DNA of 64,000 bases, taken from assembly GCA_017535865.1 (NCBI GenBank), contig JAFXTM010000001.1, positions 1 through 64,000 on the forward strand, given 5' to 3'. The stretch comes from Oscillospiraceae bacterium. Lineage in GTDB: Bacteria; Bacillota; Clostridia; Oscillospirales; Oscillospiraceae. Position numbers and translations under genes: made by a program. Below, in pieces: positions 8,866 through 16,194 of the stretch. Position 1 is the first letter of the stretch. Each line of letters starts with the position of its first letter. The notes under the pieces were generated by a model, which saw nothing but the letters and a program-made list of their open reading frames with translations, had not been told where the DNA came from and did no database searches.

Positions 8866-9120
8866 TCATCCTCCGGCGGAAATGAACTGCAGGACAAAGC
8901 GCCGGTGGATCTTATCCGTGTCTGCCTCAGGACCCTCGAACTCCATCCGGGTTTGCGGGAAGCGCAGCCGCCCTGTTTCCCGTTCCGGCATCGACGTGAT
9001 GCGGATCTCACACCGCCCGAAGGAAAAACCGCCGTTGCCGTCCGGCCGGACGTCGTTTTGTGATCGAAAGAAGCGCTCGATCCTTTCGCGGGGGATCGCC
9101 CAGATTTCCCGTATTACCAT
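8866..9120 (-). CDS. Small uncharacterised protein divergent from tupA
   Basis: 84 residues, not recognised. It is soluble, charged and without membrane segments (MVIREIWAIPRERIERFF..., FPQTRMEFEGPEADTDKIHRRFVLQF). The start ATG at 9120 is chosen over an upstream in-frame GTG because GAGGTGAG sits 6-7 nt before it. A minus-strand TATAAT lies at 9149-9144, 24 bp upstream, with a poor -35 box. It shares the intergenic region and its repeat array with tupA, suggesting tungsten-linked expression. A real gene seems likely from RBS, promoter and composition, but no homologue could be checked. Confidence 0.6.
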   Translation of the reverse strand: MVIREIWAIPRERIERFFRSQNDVRPDGNGGFSFGRCEIRITSMPERETGRLRFPQTRMEFEGPEADTDKIHRRFVLQFISAGG

Positions 9121-9179
9121 ACAGCTCACCTCGCATCACGATCATTATAACACAACCGGGCAGGAATTGTATGCTGTTT

Positions 9180-9219
9180 TGTTTGTCCCGTTTCGTGCCG
9201 TTTCGTGCTGTTTGGCACA
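9180..9219 (+). repeat. Four 10-bp direct repeats upstream of the tupA promoter
   Basis: Units at 10-bp steps read TGTTTGTCCC (9180; displaced by one base), GTTTCGTGCC (9190), GTTTCGTGCT (9200), GTTTGGCACA (9210). The last ends 16 bp before the -35 box. Same unit type and spacing as at mop. Confidence 0.65.
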
Positions 9220-9235
9220 ATCCGAACAGGCGAAA

Positions 9236-9264
9236 TTGAAATCCGACGGCGGCTGTGCTATACT
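9236..9264 (+). promoter_or_regulatory. Predicted tupA promoter
   Basis: TTGAAA (9236-9241), 17 bp, TATACT (9259-9264), about 120 nt before the tupA ATG. The phased repeats immediately upstream would suit an activator contacting RNA polymerase. Confidence 0.65.
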
Positions 9265-9390
9265 TTGAAAGCCGAATACGTTTTCCGCAATGCGGTGGAC
9301 GAGCCTCTTTCCGGGAACAGAACGCGGCGCAGGTTTTCTGCGTCTGTCTTGTTCCGGAGGGAGGAATTTTTTTGTATGGAGGAAAAGACC

Positions 9391-10353
9391 ATGAAAAAGA
9401 CGCTTTCCCTGCTGCTGGCTCTCGTCATGCTTCTCGCGCTGGGCGTTCCCGCGCTGGCCGCCGACGCGCTGGTCGTCGATACCTGCATCCTCAAGGAAGC
9501 CGACGACGCCATGATCAACAACTACAGCCTGCTGGCCGTCAACCCCGACGCGCCCTTTGCGGACGCCGACGGCAAGGCAGTCGACGATGTGGAGCTCAAC
9601 ACCGTCGGAGCCGCGGCGCTGATCAACTGGCTGCTCTCCGAGGAGGGCCAGGAGCTGGCCGCGAACTACGGCTTTGAGGAATACGGCGAGTACCTGTTCT
9701 ACCTCAAGGACGGCCGTCCCGTCTCCACCGCCGAGATCCCCGCCGCCACCGAGGAGACGAAGAAGATCCGCCTCTCCACCACCACCTCCGTCAACGACTC
9801 CGGCCTGCTGGGCTACCTGCTGCCGATCTTCGAGGAGAAGTACGGCTATGAGGTCGAGGTCTACTCCGCCGGCACCGGCAAGTCCATCGCCAACGCCAAG
9901 ATGGGCAACGCCGACCTGATCCTCGTCCACTCCAAGCAGCAGGAGGAGGCCTTCATCGCGGACGGCTTCTCCTATGTGCTCGACGGCATGGAAGCCGAGC
10001 GCCTGAACTGGATGTACAACTACTTCGTGCTCTGCGGCCCCTCCGCCGATCCGGCCGGCGTGAAGGACGCCGCCGACGTCAAGGCCGCCTTCAAGGCGAT
10101 CGCCGACGGCAAGTTCACCTTCATCTCCCGCGGCGACGGCTCCGGCACGCACACCAAGGAGATCAGCCTCTGGCCCGAGGAGCTGGGCATCACCGCCGAG
10201 GCCGAGAGCTTCAAGGACTACACCGACTGGTATGTCTCCGCGAACACCGGCATGGGCGCGTGCCTCGTCATGGCCGAGGAGATGGGCGCTTACATCCTTA
10301 CGGATAAGGCGACCTTCCTCACCTTCCTTGCCAACGACGGCGTCATGGGTTGA
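9391..10353 (+). CDS. tupA: Tungstate ABC transporter binding protein, apparently circularly permuted
   Basis: 320 residues with a Sec signal peptide (1-23, ...VPALA). The tungstate-binding core is plain: RLSTTTSVNDSGLL (about 127), AGTGKSIANAKMGNADLILVHS, FISRGDGSGTHTKE, TGMGACLVMAEEMGAYILTDK. In TupA/WtpA-type proteins the segment after TLTDR runs on to N-Y-x-L-x-x-V-N-P and a WLxSxEGQ helix at the C-terminus. Here that segment (NNYSLLAVNPDAPF at 43-56, INWLLSEEGQELAANYG at 78-94) lies at the mature N-terminus, and the protein ends just after ILTDKATF. The order is therefore permuted. The ATG at 9391 follows GGAGGAAAA; an in-frame ATG at 9376 is less likely. Confidence 0.9.
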   Translation: MKKTLSLLLALVMLLALGVPALAADALVVDTCILKEADDAMINNYSLLAVNPDAPFADADGKAVDDVELNTVGAAALINWLLSEEGQELAANYGFEEYGEYLFYLKDGRPVSTAEIPAATEETKKIRLSTTTSVNDSGLLGYLLPIFEEKYGYEVEVYSAGTGKSIANAKMGNADLILVHSKQQEEAFIADGFSYVLDGMEAERLNWMYNYFVLCGPSADPAGVKDAADVKAAFKAIADGKFTFISRGDGSGTHTKEISLWPEELGITAEAESFKDYTDWYVSANTGMGACLVMAEEMGAYILTDKATFLTFLANDGVMG

Positions 10354-10378
10354 TTTCGGGCAGATAATCAAGTAGAAT

Positions 10379-10409
10379 AATAGCCGCGGAGTTCGTCTCC
10401 GCGGCTATT
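10379..10409 (+). promoter_or_regulatory. tupA-tupB intergenic hairpin
   Basis: A perfect 13-bp stem (AATAGCCGCGGAG with its complement) and loop TTCGT. No U-tract follows, so it is more likely an mRNA 3'-end stabiliser or partial terminator lowering tupBC relative to tupA. Confidence 0.7.
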
Positions 10410-10428
10410 CTCAAAAGGACTGTGTTGC

Positions 10429-11115
10429 ATGGGCTCTTCCATCCGAAAGGCGATCGAGCTGATCCTCTCGGCCGATCCGGAACTTTTGAATATCCTCTCG
10501 ACCACCGGTAAGGTCTGCGTGACGAGCTCGATCCTCGCGCTTGTCATCGGCGTGCCGATCGGGATCCTGCTCGGGGCGGAGCGTTTCCCCGGGCGCAGGG
10601 TGCTGCTGGTGCTCAACCGCACGCTGATCGGCATGCCGCCGGTGGTCTGCGGTCTGCTGTTCTACATGCTCTTCTCCGGCGTCGGGCCCTTCCGGCGTCT
10701 TCACCTGCTCTTCACGGTGAAGCTGATGATCATCGCCCAGGTCGTGCTGATCACGCCGATCATCGTCGGCGTCATGGAGACCTTCGTGGCCGACACCGCG
10801 CCCGCGCTGCGCGAAACGACCAGAGGGCTCGGTTTCGGTCGGCTCAAAGAATACAGGCTGCTGATCAACGAGTGCCTGTATTCGATCTTCTCAGCCTATC
10901 TGCTGAGCTTTGCGCGCGCCATCGCCGAGGTCGGCGCCGTGGCCATGGTCGGCGGCGCGATCGCCTGGAAGACCAACGTGATGACCACGGCGATCATGAT
11001 GTACACCAACCGCGGCAGCTTTACGCTGGGCATCGCGCTGGGTCTGATCCTGCTGACGCTCTCGCTGCTGGTGAACGTCGTGCTCAGTCTGATGCAGGGG
11101 AGGCTGAACCGATGA
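10429..11115 (+). CDS. tupB: Tungstate ABC transporter permease
   Basis: 228 residues with about five to six membrane helices. It contains the cytoplasmic EAA-type loop (ALRETTRGLGFGRLKEYRLLI, about 125-145) and the TupB-typical VMTTAIMMYTNRGSFTLGIALG. It forms the membrane channel with TupA and TupC. It follows the tupA hairpin and overlaps tupC by ATGA, so tupBC are translationally coupled. The neighbourhood (AOR, MoeA, Mop) favours tungstate over molybdate. Confidence 0.93.
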   Translation: MGSSIRKAIELILSADPELLNILSTTGKVCVTSSILALVIGVPIGILLGAERFPGRRVLLVLNRTLIGMPPVVCGLLFYMLFSGVGPFRRLHLLFTVKLMIIAQVVLITPIIVGVMETFVADTAPALRETTRGLGFGRLKEYRLLINECLYSIFSAYLLSFARAIAEVGAVAMVGGAIAWKTNVMTTAIMMYTNRGSFTLGIALGLILLTLSLLVNVVLSLMQGRLNR

Positions 11116-11765
11116 AGGCGAAGGCTTTTTCCAAGACCTACGGCAGGCGCAGGGTGCTGGAGCTGCCGGAGCTGGAGCTCGCAGAAGGACGGATCACCGC
11201 GGTCATCGGCCCGAACGGCAGCGGGAAATCCACTCTCGCCAAGGTCCTGGCCGGGATCGAACGCGCCGATGAGAAGAGGCCGATCCTCCCGGGCGTCTCC
11301 GTCGGCTATCTGGCGCAGAAGAGTTTCCCCTTCCGCATGAGCACGGAGAAGAACATCCTGACGAACGGGAACGACCCCGCGCGCGCCGCCGCGCTGATGA
11401 AAGCGCTTTCCATCGACGCGCTGGCCGGACAGAGCGCGAAGAAGCTCTCCGGCGGCGAGACGGCCCGCATGGCGCTCTGCCGCATCCTGATGAACCGCTA
11501 CGATCTGCTCATCCTCGACGAGCCGACGACGGCCATGGACATGGAATCCACGCTGGCAGCGGAGGAGCTGATCCGGGAGACCTGCCATGAGACGGGCTGC
11601 GCGGTGCTGCTCATCACCCACAGCATCTCGCAGGCGCGGCGGATCGCCGACCGCGTGCTCGTGCTGCAGCAGGGCGAGCTGATCGAACAGGGAGAATGCC
11701 AGGCGGTCCTGTCGGCGCCGGGCAAAGAGGAGACCCGCCGTTTTCTCGATTTCTACGGACTGTAA
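11112..11765 (+). CDS. tupC: Tungstate ABC transporter ATPase
   Basis: 217 residues, compact ABC ATPase. Walker A GPNGSGKST near residue 33, signature LSGGE near 113, Walker B LLILDEP near 132, and the H-loop in LLITHS. No TOBE/Mop domain is attached; the free Mop protein at 8579-8791 may take that regulatory role. The ATG overlaps the tupB stop codon. Confidence 0.93.
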   Translation: MKAKAFSKTYGRRRVLELPELELAEGRITAVIGPNGSGKSTLAKVLAGIERADEKRPILPGVSVGYLAQKSFPFRMSTEKNILTNGNDPARAAALMKALSIDALAGQSAKKLSGGETARMALCRILMNRYDLLILDEPTTAMDMESTLAAEELIRETCHETGCAVLLITHSISQARRIADRVLVLQQGELIEQGECQAVLSAPGKEETRRFLDFYGL

Positions 11766-11777
11766 GGAGATCGAAGC

Positions 11778-12299
11778 ATGAAGGGAATCATTCTGTATAC
11801 GTCCAGATACGGGGCAACGAAGCGCTACGCCGAATGGCTGGCCGAAGAGACCGGCTTCGCGTGCATCGAGACCGGGAAGGCGAAGATCGAAGACGTAAAG
11901 CGATATGATACGATCCTGCTCGGCGGCGGGATCTACGCCTCCGGCATTGCGGGCCTGTCTTTCCTGAAAAAGAACGGCGCGCAGCTTCGGGAGAAGAAGG
12001 TGATCGTTTTCTGCGACGGCGCTTCTCCCTATGAGGAAACGGTGTTTCGGCAGATCGCGGCTCACAACCTGAAAGGCTCCCTGGCCGGGCTGCCGTGCTT
12101 CTACTGCCGCGGCGCCTGGGATCCGGAGGCCATGTCCCTTGCCGACAGGACGCTTTGCAGGATGCTTCGAAAAGCGGTTGCGAAAAAGAAGCCCGAGGAC
12201 CGCGCGATCTGGGAAAAGGCCTTGCTGGAGGCCGGCGATCAAAAGCACGACTGGACGGACAGGGCCTATCTCGCACCCGTTCTGGAGGCGATCAAATAA
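11778..12299 (+). CDS. Flavodoxin-domain protein
   Basis: 173 residues. The N-terminal FMN phosphate loop is YTSRYGATKRYAEWLA (7-22), then DTILLGGGIYASGI (about 44-57), the pattern of HemG-like/flavodoxin-domain proteins. It begins 12 nt after tupC with GGAG before the ATG, so it is probably in the tup operon. It may carry electrons for the island's oxidoreductases; a partner is not evident. Confidence 0.85.
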   Translation: MKGIILYTSRYGATKRYAEWLAEETGFACIETGKAKIEDVKRYDTILLGGGIYASGIAGLSFLKKNGAQLREKKVIVFCDGASPYEETVFRQIAAHNLKGSLAGLPCFYCRGAWDPEAMSLADRTLCRMLRKAVAKKKPEDRAIWEKALLEAGDQKHDWTDRAYLAPVLEAIK

Positions 12300-12480
12300 G
12301 GCTCGACAGACGATGATCCTTCTCTCGATATGCAGATAACGATACGCCCAGAGCACGGTTTTTGAATCCGCGGCTCGGGACGTGAGCTTATTCAAAAAGC
12401 GGATCGCCGCTTCGGCAAGCACAGCGAATGAACGACCCGCCGGCCCGGCCGGTGGATTACAGATTCGTCTGCAAGCACGA

Positions 12481-12508
12481 CGCGCCCGGGAAAAACCGGG
12501 CGCGTTTT
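12481..12508 (+). terminator. Intrinsic terminator of the tup-flavodoxin operon
   Basis: Stem CGCGCCCGG/CCGGGCGCG, loop GAAAAA, then TTTT. It lies about 180 nt after the flavodoxin stop. The rest of 12300-12609 holds no gene I can support, only this and the HU terminator. Confidence 0.75.
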
Positions 12509-12558
12509 GCCTGTATCGTATACGATATAACAGCGGGCCGCCTGCTCGTCCGCGCGGC

Positions 12559-12591
12559 AAAAAGCGCGGGAGGGACTTTGCCCTCCCGCGC
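12559..12591 (-). terminator. Intrinsic terminator of the HU gene
   Basis: On the minus strand an 11-bp stem GCGCGGGAGGG/CCCTCCCGCGC with a six-base loop is followed by TTTTTG, about 20 nt after the HU stop codon. Confidence 0.85.
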
Positions 12592-12609
12592 TCGCGGATC
12601 GCGGATCGA

Positions 12610-12882
12610 TCAGTTGACTTTCTCCTTGAAGGCCTTCGCCGCCTTGAACACGGGCGTATTGCTCGCGGGCAGCTTGATCTTCTTGCCGGTCGCGGGGTTG
12701 CGGCCGGTGCGGGCGTCGCGGTGCTTGCAGGTGAAGTTGCCGAAGCCGAAGAGGGTGACGGGCTCGCGGGCGGCCAGGGAATCCATGATGGAGCCGAGCA
12801 CGCTGTTGACGAGAGCGGCGGCGTCCTTCTGGGTGAGCTCGTTCTCGGCGGCGACTTTCTTGATAAGTTCGGTCTTGTTCAT
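12610..12882 (-). CDS. hup: HU-family DNA-binding protein
   Basis: 90 residues, standard HU length. Typical features are MNKTELIKKVAAENELTQKDA at the N-terminus, the VTLFGFGNF core, and the DNA-clasping arm ending RNPATGKKIKLPAS. A nucleoid protein that bends and compacts DNA as a dimer. Single-gene unit with its own promoter and terminator; RBS AAGGAG. Confidence 0.97.
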   Translation of the reverse strand: MNKTELIKKVAAENELTQKDAAALVNSVLGSIMDSLAAREPVTLFGFGNFTCKHRDARTGRNPATGKKIKLPASNTPVFKAAKAFKEKVN

Positions 12883-12965
12883 TTTTCTGTCTCCTTTTCT
12901 GTATTTTTTGATTTTTCAGGTCTTCCGGTTTTCGTTGATGTCGTGATCAATCGAATCATGTCCAT

Positions 12966-12994
12966 ATTATACCAGTTTTTTCCCGCAGAGTAAA
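12966..12994 (-). promoter_or_regulatory. Predicted HU promoter
   Basis: Minus strand TTTACT (12994-12989), 17 bp, TATAAT (12971-12966) with an extended -10 TGG. It gives a leader of about 80 nt. Confidence 0.7.
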
Positions 12995-13082
12995 GAGGCA
13001 GACGGGCCTCACAGGGCAAAAAAGGTGAAAAAAATACCTCTTTTTTTGCCTTCGGCCCGTCGGCGCGGACGAAAAATACAGG

Positions 13083-13111
13083 TTGACAATTTCGCGCCGC
13101 TCGCCTATAAC
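13083..13111 (+). promoter_or_regulatory. Predicted promoter of the alcohol dehydrogenase operon
   Basis: TTGACA (13083-13088), exactly 17 bp, TATAAC (13106-13111), 56 bp before the ATG at 13168. Near-consensus sigma-A promoter. Confidence 0.8.
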
Positions 13112-13167
13112 AGATTCAGGCGCCCGGCGATCGAGTCCGCCGGGCCTGAGAGGGAGAGAGAACTGCC

Positions 13168-14259
13168 ATGAAGCACTATATGCCCGTACGCGTCTTCAGC
13201 GGCGAGGGAGCAGTGGAGAAGAACGCCGCGTTCTTCGAGGGCCTCGGGTCCCGCTGCGCGCTGATCACGGGGCGCAGCGCCGCCGTGAAGAGCGGCGCGC
13301 TCGCGGACGTATCCGCCGTTCTGGAGAGAAACGGCACCGCGTCCTGCGTGTACAATGAGATCGAGCAGAACCCGTCCGTGCGCTCCTGCATCGCCGCCGG
13401 GCGGGCGGCCCACGCCTTCGGCGCGGCCTTCGTCGTCGGGATCGGCGGCGGCTCCGCGCTGGATGCCGCGAAGGCGGCCGCGGTCTTCGCCGCGAATCCC
13501 GCCCTCGACGAGGAGGGCTTTTATCAGAAGCGCTGGGAGCGGCCTCCCCTGCCGATCCTGCTGGTGGGCACCACTGCCGGGACGGGCAGCGAGGTGACGA
13601 AGGTGTCGGTCCTCACGGACAGCCGCGGGCGGAAGCACAGCCTCCACGACGACCGCTTCTACGCGGCCGCGGCCTTCGGCGATCCGCGCTACACGGCGGG
13701 CCTGCCGCTGCCGGTCACCCTCTCCACCGGGATCGACGTGCTCAGCCACTGCGCGGAGAGCTACTTCAACCGCAAGGCGGACGACATATCCCGCGCCTTC
13801 GCGATCCGCGGGATCCGGCTGCTGTACGCCCCGCTGCTGGAAGCGGCGGAGGGCGGCCCCATCCGGCGGGACGAGCTGTACGACGCGTCGCTCCTCGGCG
13901 GGCTCGCCATCAACGACACCGGCACCTGCTTTGCGCACAACGTCGGCTACTACCTGACGGAGCGCTGGGGCGTCCCTCACGGCTTTGCCAGCGCGCGCTT
14001 CCTGCCTGCGCTGCTCACCCTCGCGCAGGAAAAGACGCCCGCTTACGCCGCCCGCTTTTACCGGGAGCTGGGGCTGAGCCGGGAGGAGCTCGAGCGGCTG
14101 GTCCGCCTCTGCCTGCCGGAACTCGCCGTCACGATGACGGCGGAGGAGATCGCGGCGATCCTGCCGCGCTGGGAGAACAACAACTCGGTCCTCAACACCT
14201 GCTGCGACGTGAGCACCGCGGAGATCGGCGAGATCCTCGCGCGGCAGTTTTTGAAATAG
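13168..14259 (+). CDS. Iron-containing alcohol dehydrogenase
   Basis: 363 residues, group III Fe-ADH. The nucleotide site is GIGGGSALDAAKA (about 93-105), followed by TTAGTGSEVTKVSVL. Metal ligands are visible as D and H in GIDVLSHCAE, H in FAHNVG and H in VPHGFA. It catalyses NAD(P)-dependent alcohol/aldehyde interconversion; substrate unknown. First gene of a run with a cupin, a lyxose isomerase-like protein and a GNAT, suggesting sugar or polyol metabolism. Confidence 0.9.
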   Translation: MKHYMPVRVFSGEGAVEKNAAFFEGLGSRCALITGRSAAVKSGALADVSAVLERNGTASCVYNEIEQNPSVRSCIAAGRAAHAFGAAFVVGIGGGSALDAAKAAAVFAANPALDEEGFYQKRWERPPLPILLVGTTAGTGSEVTKVSVLTDSRGRKHSLHDDRFYAAAAFGDPRYTAGLPLPVTLSTGIDVLSHCAESYFNRKADDISRAFAIRGIRLLYAPLLEAAEGGPIRRDELYDASLLGGLAINDTGTCFAHNVGYYLTERWGVPHGFASARFLPALLTLAQEKTPAYAARFYRELGLSREELERLVRLCLPELAVTMTAEEIAAILPRWENNNSVLNTCCDVSTAEIGEILARQFLK

Positions 14260-14304
14260 TCCATTGCGAAACGCGTTTCGGAAATACGGAAAGGAGAAAG
14301 CGAC

Positions 14305-14649
14305 ATGGTCAGAACGAAACAGGAACAGGCGGTCGAATTCAAGTGCATCCGCGGCGGCAGCGGCGAGACGGAGATGCGCAAGATCCTCAACGGCGTCGAG
14401 GAGCTCTACGGCAAGGGGCGGCTGTTCAACCACATGGTCCTCGCGCCCGGCCGTACCATCGGCGAGCACCGGCACGAGGGCGACAACGAGATCTTCTACT
14501 TTCTCAAGGGGAGCGGCCTTTACAGCGACAACGGGACGCCGGTGCGCGTCCATCCGGGGGACACGGCCGTCTGCAGCAACGGGGAGTGCCACGGTCTGGT
14601 CAACGACGGGGACGAGCCGCTGGAGTTCATCGCGCTGATCCTCTACTGA
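14305..14649 (+). CDS. Small cupin protein
   Basis: 114 residues, a single cupin barrel. Motif 1 has EHRHEGDNEIFYFLKG (two His and a Glu as metal ligands), motif 2 has PGDTAVCSNGECHGLVN (His ligand). Many such proteins are sugar or small-molecule isomerases, dioxygenases or binding proteins; no specific role can be read. RBS AAAGGAGAAAG; 45 nt after the dehydrogenase, presumably cotranscribed. Confidence 0.85.
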   Translation: MVRTKQEQAVEFKCIRGGSGETEMRKILNGVEELYGKGRLFNHMVLAPGRTIGEHRHEGDNEIFYFLKGSGLYSDNGTPVRVHPGDTAVCSNGECHGLVNDGDEPLEFIALILY

Positions 14650-14683
14650 GCGGCGAAGTCTCTCAGCGGGAAAGGGCAAAGCC

Positions 14684-15376
14684 ATGAAACGATCGGAGAT
14701 CAACCGGGCCCTGCGCGAGCTGGAGGCCATGTGCGTCCGGGAGCGCTGCTACCTGCCCCCCTTCTGCCATTTCACCCCCGAGGACTGGCAGACGCTCTCG
14801 CACGAGTACGACGAGGTGCGCGACTGCATGCTCGGCTGGGACATCACCGACTACGGTCTGGGCGACTTCGACCGGGTCGGCATGTCGCTCATCACCATCC
14901 GCAACGGCAATCGTGCGCTGGCCGATAAGTACCCGAAGGTCTACGCCGAAAAGCTCCTCTATGTGAAAGAGGGCCAGTACAGCCCAAACCACTTTCACTG
15001 GTACAAGACGGAGGACATCATCAACCGCGGCGGCGGCAACATCCTCATCCGGGTCTACAACTCCCTCCCGGACGAGTCCGTCGACCGGGAGAGCGACGTG
15101 ACCGTGCACACCGACGGGCGGACCTATACGGTCCCGGCCGGGACGCAGATCCGTCTCACGCCCGGCGAGAGCATCCACATCCAGCAGCGGCTGTACCACG
15201 ATTTCAGCGTGGAGCCGGGCAGCGGCGCCGTGCTGCTCGGCGAGGTCAGCCAGTGCAACGACGACAACACCGACAACCGCTTTGAGCCGCCCGTGGGCCG
15301 CTTCCCCACGATCGAGGAGGACGAGCCGCCCTACCGGCTGCTTTGCAACGAATACCCGCCTGCTAAGGAGGCATGA
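14684..15376 (+). CDS. D-lyxose ketol-isomerase family protein
   Basis: 230 residues, cupin fold of the YdaE/D-lyxose isomerase family (D-lyxose to D-xylulose, Mn-dependent). Metal-ligand region NHFHWYKTEDIINR, and H in RLYHDFSVEPGSG; the end QCNDDNTDNRF...IEEDEPP is typical. A paralogue lies at 31792-32466 beside a TRAP system. The real substrate may be another rare sugar. Stop codon and next start are one base apart. Confidence 0.85.
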   Translation: MKRSEINRALRELEAMCVRERCYLPPFCHFTPEDWQTLSHEYDEVRDCMLGWDITDYGLGDFDRVGMSLITIRNGNRALADKYPKVYAEKLLYVKEGQYSPNHFHWYKTEDIINRGGGNILIRVYNSLPDESVDRESDVTVHTDGRTYTVPAGTQIRLTPGESIHIQQRLYHDFSVEPGSGAVLLGEVSQCNDDNTDNRFEPPVGRFPTIEEDEPPYRLLCNEYPPAKEA

Positions 15377-15377
15377 T

Positions 15378-15869
15378 ATGGAGCATATCGTGATCCGTCG
15401 GCTGGAGGCAGACGATCTGCCCGCCGTCACGGCGATCTGGAACGAGGTCATCGAGGAGGGCTGCGCCTTTGCGGAGGAGAGCCCCCTCGCCTGGCGCGAG
15501 GCTGCCGCCTACTTCACGGGCCAGACCTACACGGGCGTCGCGGAGGACTGGCGGGGCAAGATCCTCGGCGCGTACATCCTGCACCCCAATTTCTCCGGCC
15601 GGCTGAGCCTTGTCGCCAACGCCAGCTACGCCGTGAAAAAGGAGTGCCGCGGCAAGGGCCTCGGCGAGCAGCTCGTCCTCCACTGCGTCGAGCAGGCGCG
15701 CCTGGCGGGCTTCCGCGTGCTCGAGTTCAACGCGGTCGCGGAGAACAACCTCTCCGCGCGGCGGCTCTACGAGCGGCTCGGCTTCCGGCCCCTCGGGACG
15801 ATCCCGGCCGTCTTCCGCCTGAAGTCCGGGGACTACACGGGCATCTGCCCGTATTATCTGGAGCTCTGA
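15378..15869 (+). CDS. GNAT N-acetyltransferase
   Basis: 163 residues. Acetyl-CoA site VKKECRGKGLGEQLVLHC (about 88-105; the R/Q-x-x-G-x-G/A pattern is RGKGLG), then NLSARRLYERLGFRPLGTIP, typical of the PhnO/Pat-like branch. Acceptor unknown. ATG at 15378 is used because GGAGG sits 8-9 nt upstream. Last gene of the alcohol dehydrogenase run, followed by a terminator. Confidence 0.9.
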   Translation: MEHIVIRRLEADDLPAVTAIWNEVIEEGCAFAEESPLAWREAAAYFTGQTYTGVAEDWRGKILGAYILHPNFSGRLSLVANASYAVKKECRGKGLGEQLVLHCVEQARLAGFRVLEFNAVAENNLSARRLYERLGFRPLGTIPAVFRLKSGDYTGICPYYLEL

Positions 15870-15883
15870 GCGCCCCGGCGCGC

Positions 15884-15969
15884 AAAGAGGCTGTCCCAGG
15901 ATCCCGTATCATTCTTCGCTTCGCGCATGACGATGCGGTTCATGGGGCAGTCTCTTTTTTTCTTTTTTT
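15884..15969 (+). terminator. Long-stem terminator after the GNAT gene
   Basis: AAAGAGGCTGTCCCA (15884-15898) pairs over 15 bp (two G-U) with TGGGGCAGTCTCTTT (15943-15957), followed by a T-rich run to about 15969; a smaller CGCTTCGCG palindrome sits in the loop. The remainder of 15870-16115 holds nothing recognisable. Confidence 0.75.
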
Positions 15970-16118
15970 GGGGGAACTTTTCGCTTCGGCCGTCGTCTAA
16001 GCCGAATACGTCCGCCCGGATCCCGACCCGCCGCACCGGGCCGGACGCCGCGGCCTGCCCTCCCGGCGGGGGTGCTTTTGTAAATTTTTCGTAAAACCGG
16101 TCGAAAAATAACGTTTTG

Positions 16119-16150
16119 TTTACATAACACCATGCCAAATATGGTATAAT
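16119..16150 (+). promoter_or_regulatory. Predicted sigA promoter (extended -10)
   Basis: TGGTATAAT (16142-16150) is an extended -10 element. The best -35-like box, TTTACA (16119-16124), lies 20 bp away, longer than usual, so the extended -10 probably carries recognition. Confidence 0.55.
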
Positions 16151-16194
16151 AGAAGTGGAGGGCAAACATCTCAGAGAAAGAAAGGAGACTGTGC

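Noticed and set aside
14058..14390. Minus-strand frames around the Fe-ADH/cupin junction
   Set aside because: No RBS and Ser/Arg-rich composition; the plus-strand genes explain the region.
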